In this document: positions 1-4,311 of the stretch, one piece after another
Layout of the letters: each line of letters opens with the position of its first letter
How positions within the stretch are numbered: position 1 is the first letter of the stretch
Assembly: GCA_026770585.1 (NCBI GenBank)
Contig: MU646426.1
Coordinates: forward strand, 532,756-548,613
Direction of reading: 5' to 3'
Source: Baffinella frigidus
Taxonomy: Eukaryota; Cryptophyceae; Cryptomonadales; Baffinellaceae
Length of the DNA: 15,858 nt
The notes under the pieces: generated by a model
Seen by the model: only the letters and a program-made list of their open reading frames with translations
What the model was told of the DNA's origin: nothing
Database searches by the model: none
Made by a program: the position numbers and the translations under genes

Positions 1-214
1 AAACCCTAAACCCTAGATCCTGAACCCTAAACCCTAAACCCTAAACCCTAGACCCTAAACCCTAAACCCCAAACCCTAAACCCTAGACCCTAAACCCCAA
101 ACCCCAAACCCCAACCCCCAACCCCCAAACCCCAAACCCCAGACCCTAAACCCCAACCCGTAAACCTAAACCCCAACCCGTTAACTCCAAACCCCAAACC
201 CAAAACCCGAAACC
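1..214. repeat. Telomere-like CCCTAAA/CCCCAAA array
   Basis: Perfect CCCTAAA units mixed with CCCCAAA, CCCTAGA, CCCGTAAA variants. Orientation (C-rich 5' to 3' at the left end) would suit a left chromosome end, but the array runs into an MSH5 exon acceptor at 216 and is no cleaner than arrays inside later introns. It is best read as intron sequence that stopped the assembly. Confidence 0.9.
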
Positions 215-216
215 AG

Positions 217-265
217 GGAGACGTGCGCTGTCGCGAGCAGCTCCTTCGCCCTCGATCTCAACCAG
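217..265 (+). CDS. MSH5: MSH5 exon 1 of window (segment before Walker B)
   Basis: Begins after the acceptor aaaccag with one base that completes a codon from an exon outside the window, then 16 codons ending SSFALDLNQ. In MutS proteins the matching position reads like STFMxDLxQ and contributes to the ATPase site between Walker A and Walker B. It ends at the donor CAG|GTTTCA in phase 0. The acceptor lies directly at the 3' edge of the CCCTAAA-like array that fills bases 1-210. Confidence 0.8.
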
Positions 266-3200
266 GTTTCAGTTTGTGTCTCCTATCCCTTAAGTGACCA
301 GTAGGATCATACGCCCTACCGTAGGGCCCTAGGACCTGCCTAGGGCGAGTTAGGGTGAATATTCACCCGTTGGTCACTTAAGGGATAATACTTCTAGAGC
401 GTTACTGTATGGACTCACTCCAGCTGGTCCTACGCATTGCTTTTCCCAGACGTTTAGGGTTCGGGGTTTAGGGGTACGGGGTTTTGTTGTACGGGGTTTG
501 GGGTTTGGGGTCAATCACTGACGGGCGCGCCGACCGAGGCTGCGTGACCTTGCTCGGATGGCGAGGGGGCAAATGGATCGGGTATTTCTTGCCTTCAGCT
601 CCCATCGGGAGCTGAAGCCCAGTACAAACTGGACGCGACTGGTACAAATTTTCAATCTGTACCCGATCCGTTTGCCCCCTCGCCATCCGACCACGGTGGG
701 CGCAGACTGTGAGTATCTGATCCATGGGGGTGGGAGGTCTGCGGAATGTTTAAATGAAAACGTTTCTAACAGAAGGTTGAACCTTGAACCCTGAACCTTG
801 AACCCTAAGCCCTGAACCAGAAACCCTGAACCCTAAAACAACAGGTCGCGGTGATGCTGCGGGGAAGCACGCCCAACAGCCTCCTCCTTCTCGACGAATT
901 CGGAAAGGTCAACGCCTCGATCCATCCCCTTTAGGTCCTTTAGGTTTTAATTTCTCCCAACATAGCCCAACGATACGCCGTTCCGTAGCATTCCGTTGCT
1001 GCCTTTGGCACCCGATTGCCCCTCTCAAGGTAGCGGGGATGCTCCTGTGAAGCACGCCCAATAGCCTCCTACTGCTCGACGAATTCGGCAAAGTTGAGCC
1101 TTGATGCTTTCATTTGCATCCGATCGCCCCCATCAAACCCCAAACCCTAAACCTTGAGCCCTCAACCCCAAACCCTCAACCCTTCACCCTACACCATACA
1201 CCCTAAACCCTAAACCCTATGCCCTAAACCCCACACCCTACACCCTAAACCTTAAACCCTACACCCGAAACCCTACACCCTAGACCCCAAACCCCATTTC
1301 CCAAACCCCAACCCCCAACCCCCAAACCACAAACCCCAAACCCCAAACCCCAAGGCACGCAATCGATGGAAGAAATCACACTGCTCGCCGTGACGAGTTC
1401 GCGAAAGCAAAAATGCTTTCTCTGCAGTCCTTTCTACGGAAGGGCGTGTCGTTGGCATATGTTGGGAGCATTTAAAACCTAAAGGACCTAAAGGACTTGA
1501 TCGAACAAGTGTGCTGGGCGTTTCGTTGGTAGTCATGACGGGGCCGTGCAGGGTGCTACACTCTGACGCAAGCGCATCACGTCAGGGCACACAATCGAAA
1601 GACAGGATCGCGCCGCAACGATTTCTCGCCTGATTCGTTTCATGGCTACCAAACAACGCCCAGCAGACTCTGACGCAACCTCTTTTCTTATTATCTTCTT
1701 TATTACCCTCAGAGCCTTGTCAAAGTGATCAACTTAACAACCTAGAGCGCTGTGCAGAGAAGTTGGCCACCGAAAAATGGGAAAATGGGAAAATTGGAGC
1801 CATTTTATCCACTTTTGAGAAATTCTTGGTACTAAATTTCTCAAAAGTTGACAAAATGACTCCAATTTCTCGATTTTCCATTATTTTCCATGTGGCCAAC
1901 TTCTCTGCACAGCGCTCTACTGAAGCAGACGCATCACGTCAGGGCACGCAATCAATGGACGGAATCGCGCTGCTCGCCGCGACGATTTCGCACTTGATCC
2001 AACGCGGCGAAGGCTGCCCACGGACGGTCTGGCCCTGACTGCTCTCTCTCTCTCTCTCTCTCTCTCTCGCTCTCTCTCTCTCTACATCTGTTTGTCTCTG
2101 TCTGTCTGTCTGTCTGTCTTTCTGTCTGTCTGCCTGTCTGTCTGTCTGTCTCTCTGCCTCATTCTGTCCGTCTGTCTCTCTCTATCTTGCTCTCTCTCTC
2201 TGTGTGTCTCGCTCTCGCTCTGTCTCTGTCTCTCACGCTGGCTCTCTCTCTTTATCTCTCTCTCTCTCTCTAGGAGCCCCAGACTAGGAATCGAACGTCG
2301 ATGCTACCTTGAGGAACAGGACGCGTCTGGTCACATGAATCTCAACACGTTGAGGGTTTTGGGTATAGGGGTCAGGGGTTGTGGTTCAGGTTTATATGCT
2401 TTGGGCATCTTCTCTCACGCCTCTCTCCCCACTGAGCCTGAGCTTGCTGCGTTCGTGCTTTGTGAGGTTCGTGCTACGTGATGAACAACCGATACTAGTT
2501 GTGATCTGGCGAGGGTATTACTTGAATAACCAACTTTATCTCGCTCGGCGCATAGAACGATACAGCATCTTTCTCTCTCTTGTGGTGAACAATTGATGCT
2601 ATCCCCCTTTGCACAGGTGAGGTCACAATCGGACCAGTTACGATGAAGATCCGTCTTGAGTCTTTCTATCATTCGTGGTAAAAATCATGGTACAAACAAT
2701 AGAAACCTAGTTTTTCAACAAGTTTTGCACTAATTCTATCAACCGTCGGCACTATCCCCTTTTGCACAGGTGATCGCCACACACTTCGACGAACTCACGA
2801 AGCAGAACCTCCTCCCGGACAGCGGCTACCTCGGCATCAGGACCATGAGCGTTATGGCTGACAGGTACCTGTCTCGATGCTGTGGGGAGGCCCACACGCA
2901 TGCCGTGTCCAGGGCAAGGCGTGTATCCCAGTCATGTATTTGCAAGGAAGAAAGCGGACCTGTCTGGGGTTTGCGCCCTCCTTTCTCCCGGACAGTGGCT
3001 ACCTCGGCATCAGGACGATGAGCGTTATGGCTGACAGGTATCTCATGGATGAATTTGCCAGCAAGAAGGTCTGGGGTTTAATTGATTTGTGGTCTATGGT
3101 TTATGGTTTATGGTTTATGGTTTATGGTTTATGGTTTATGGTTTATGGTTGATGGTTGATGTGTTGGGTTTCGTGTGCAAGAAAGTGGGCCTGTCTGGTT

Positions 3201-4259
3201 GTCGCGCTCTGATGCGAAATTTCCTCCGGCCAACACTCCAGCAACCTCAACACTCTTCCCACTGTTTCATTAATGCTTTCTCTGCAGATCCCTTCTACGG
3301 AACGGCGTGTCGTTGGCATATGTTGGGGGAAATTAAAACCTCAAGGACCTGAAGGACCATTCCCCAGCGCTAGTGCGTCACCTCTGAGTGCATACCTTCT
3401 GTGACTGCTCGCCAGCCCCCCCCCCTCGAGACGTACCTTCTACTGAAGCACTCCAAAAAAATTGCGTCCTGCCAATCCTCCTATCAGACTTGAGCGACGC
3501 CCCCGACCCCAGATCCCCAACCCCATCCGACACAGGTCGCAGGGGAGTAGAGTTTAGGGCTTGGGGTGTTGGATTTTAGGGCACCACATCAGGACACCCT
3601 TACCACCCCATCAGGACAACTCTAACCCCCAACCCACTTCTTTTGACGCACTCCAACCCCAAACTCCAAACCCCAAACCCCAAACCCCAAACCCTAAAAT
3701 TCGGAAACCCCTAAACCCCAACCCTCAAACCCCAAACAGGCCGCAGGGGAGCGTGTCAGGGCGGAGCCAAGGTGCAGCCTCGTACCCTAAACCCCAAACC
3801 CCCGAACCCTAAACCCCGAACCCTGAATCCTAAACCCTGAACCCTAAGCGCTAGACCCTAAAACCTAAATCCCAAACCCTAAACACAAAACCTAAACCCA
3901 AAACCCTGAACCATAAAACATCAACCCCAAACCCCAAACCCCACACCCCAACACCCACACCCCAAACCCCAAACCCCACACCCCAAACCCCACACCCTAA
4001 ACCCCACACCCCAAAACCCACACCCAACACCCCTAACCCCAACCCCAAAACCCTACACCCTACACCCTACACCCCAAACCCTAAACCCCAAACCCTAAAC
4101 CCTACAGGAGGCGAGCTTGGGGTGGAAGCAGAGGATGATCTGATCTTCCTGTATCGTCTGGTAAACCCTAAACCCTTACCCCTGGCCCCTAGATCCTAGA
4201 CCCTGAACCCCAAAACTTGAACCCTAAACCCTAAACCCTCAACCCTCAACCCTCAGCCT

Positions 4260-4311
<52 letters not shown>

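Noticed and set aside
2092-2481. 129-codon Ser/Leu/Cys-rich frame on +
   Set aside because: Microsatellite CT/CTGT translation in MSH5 intron 3.
928-3357. Repeat R1 as a coding exon (ATERRIVGLCWEKLKPKGPK)
   Set aside because: Copies occur in both orientations, one follows a good acceptor (ctttctctgcag), but no phase-compatible place exists in the MSH5 chain and no donor follows.
3851-4048. Gly/Val/Trp-rich frame on the minus strand
   Set aside because: Pure translation of telomere-like heptamers within MSH5 intron 5; such frames occur at every array.
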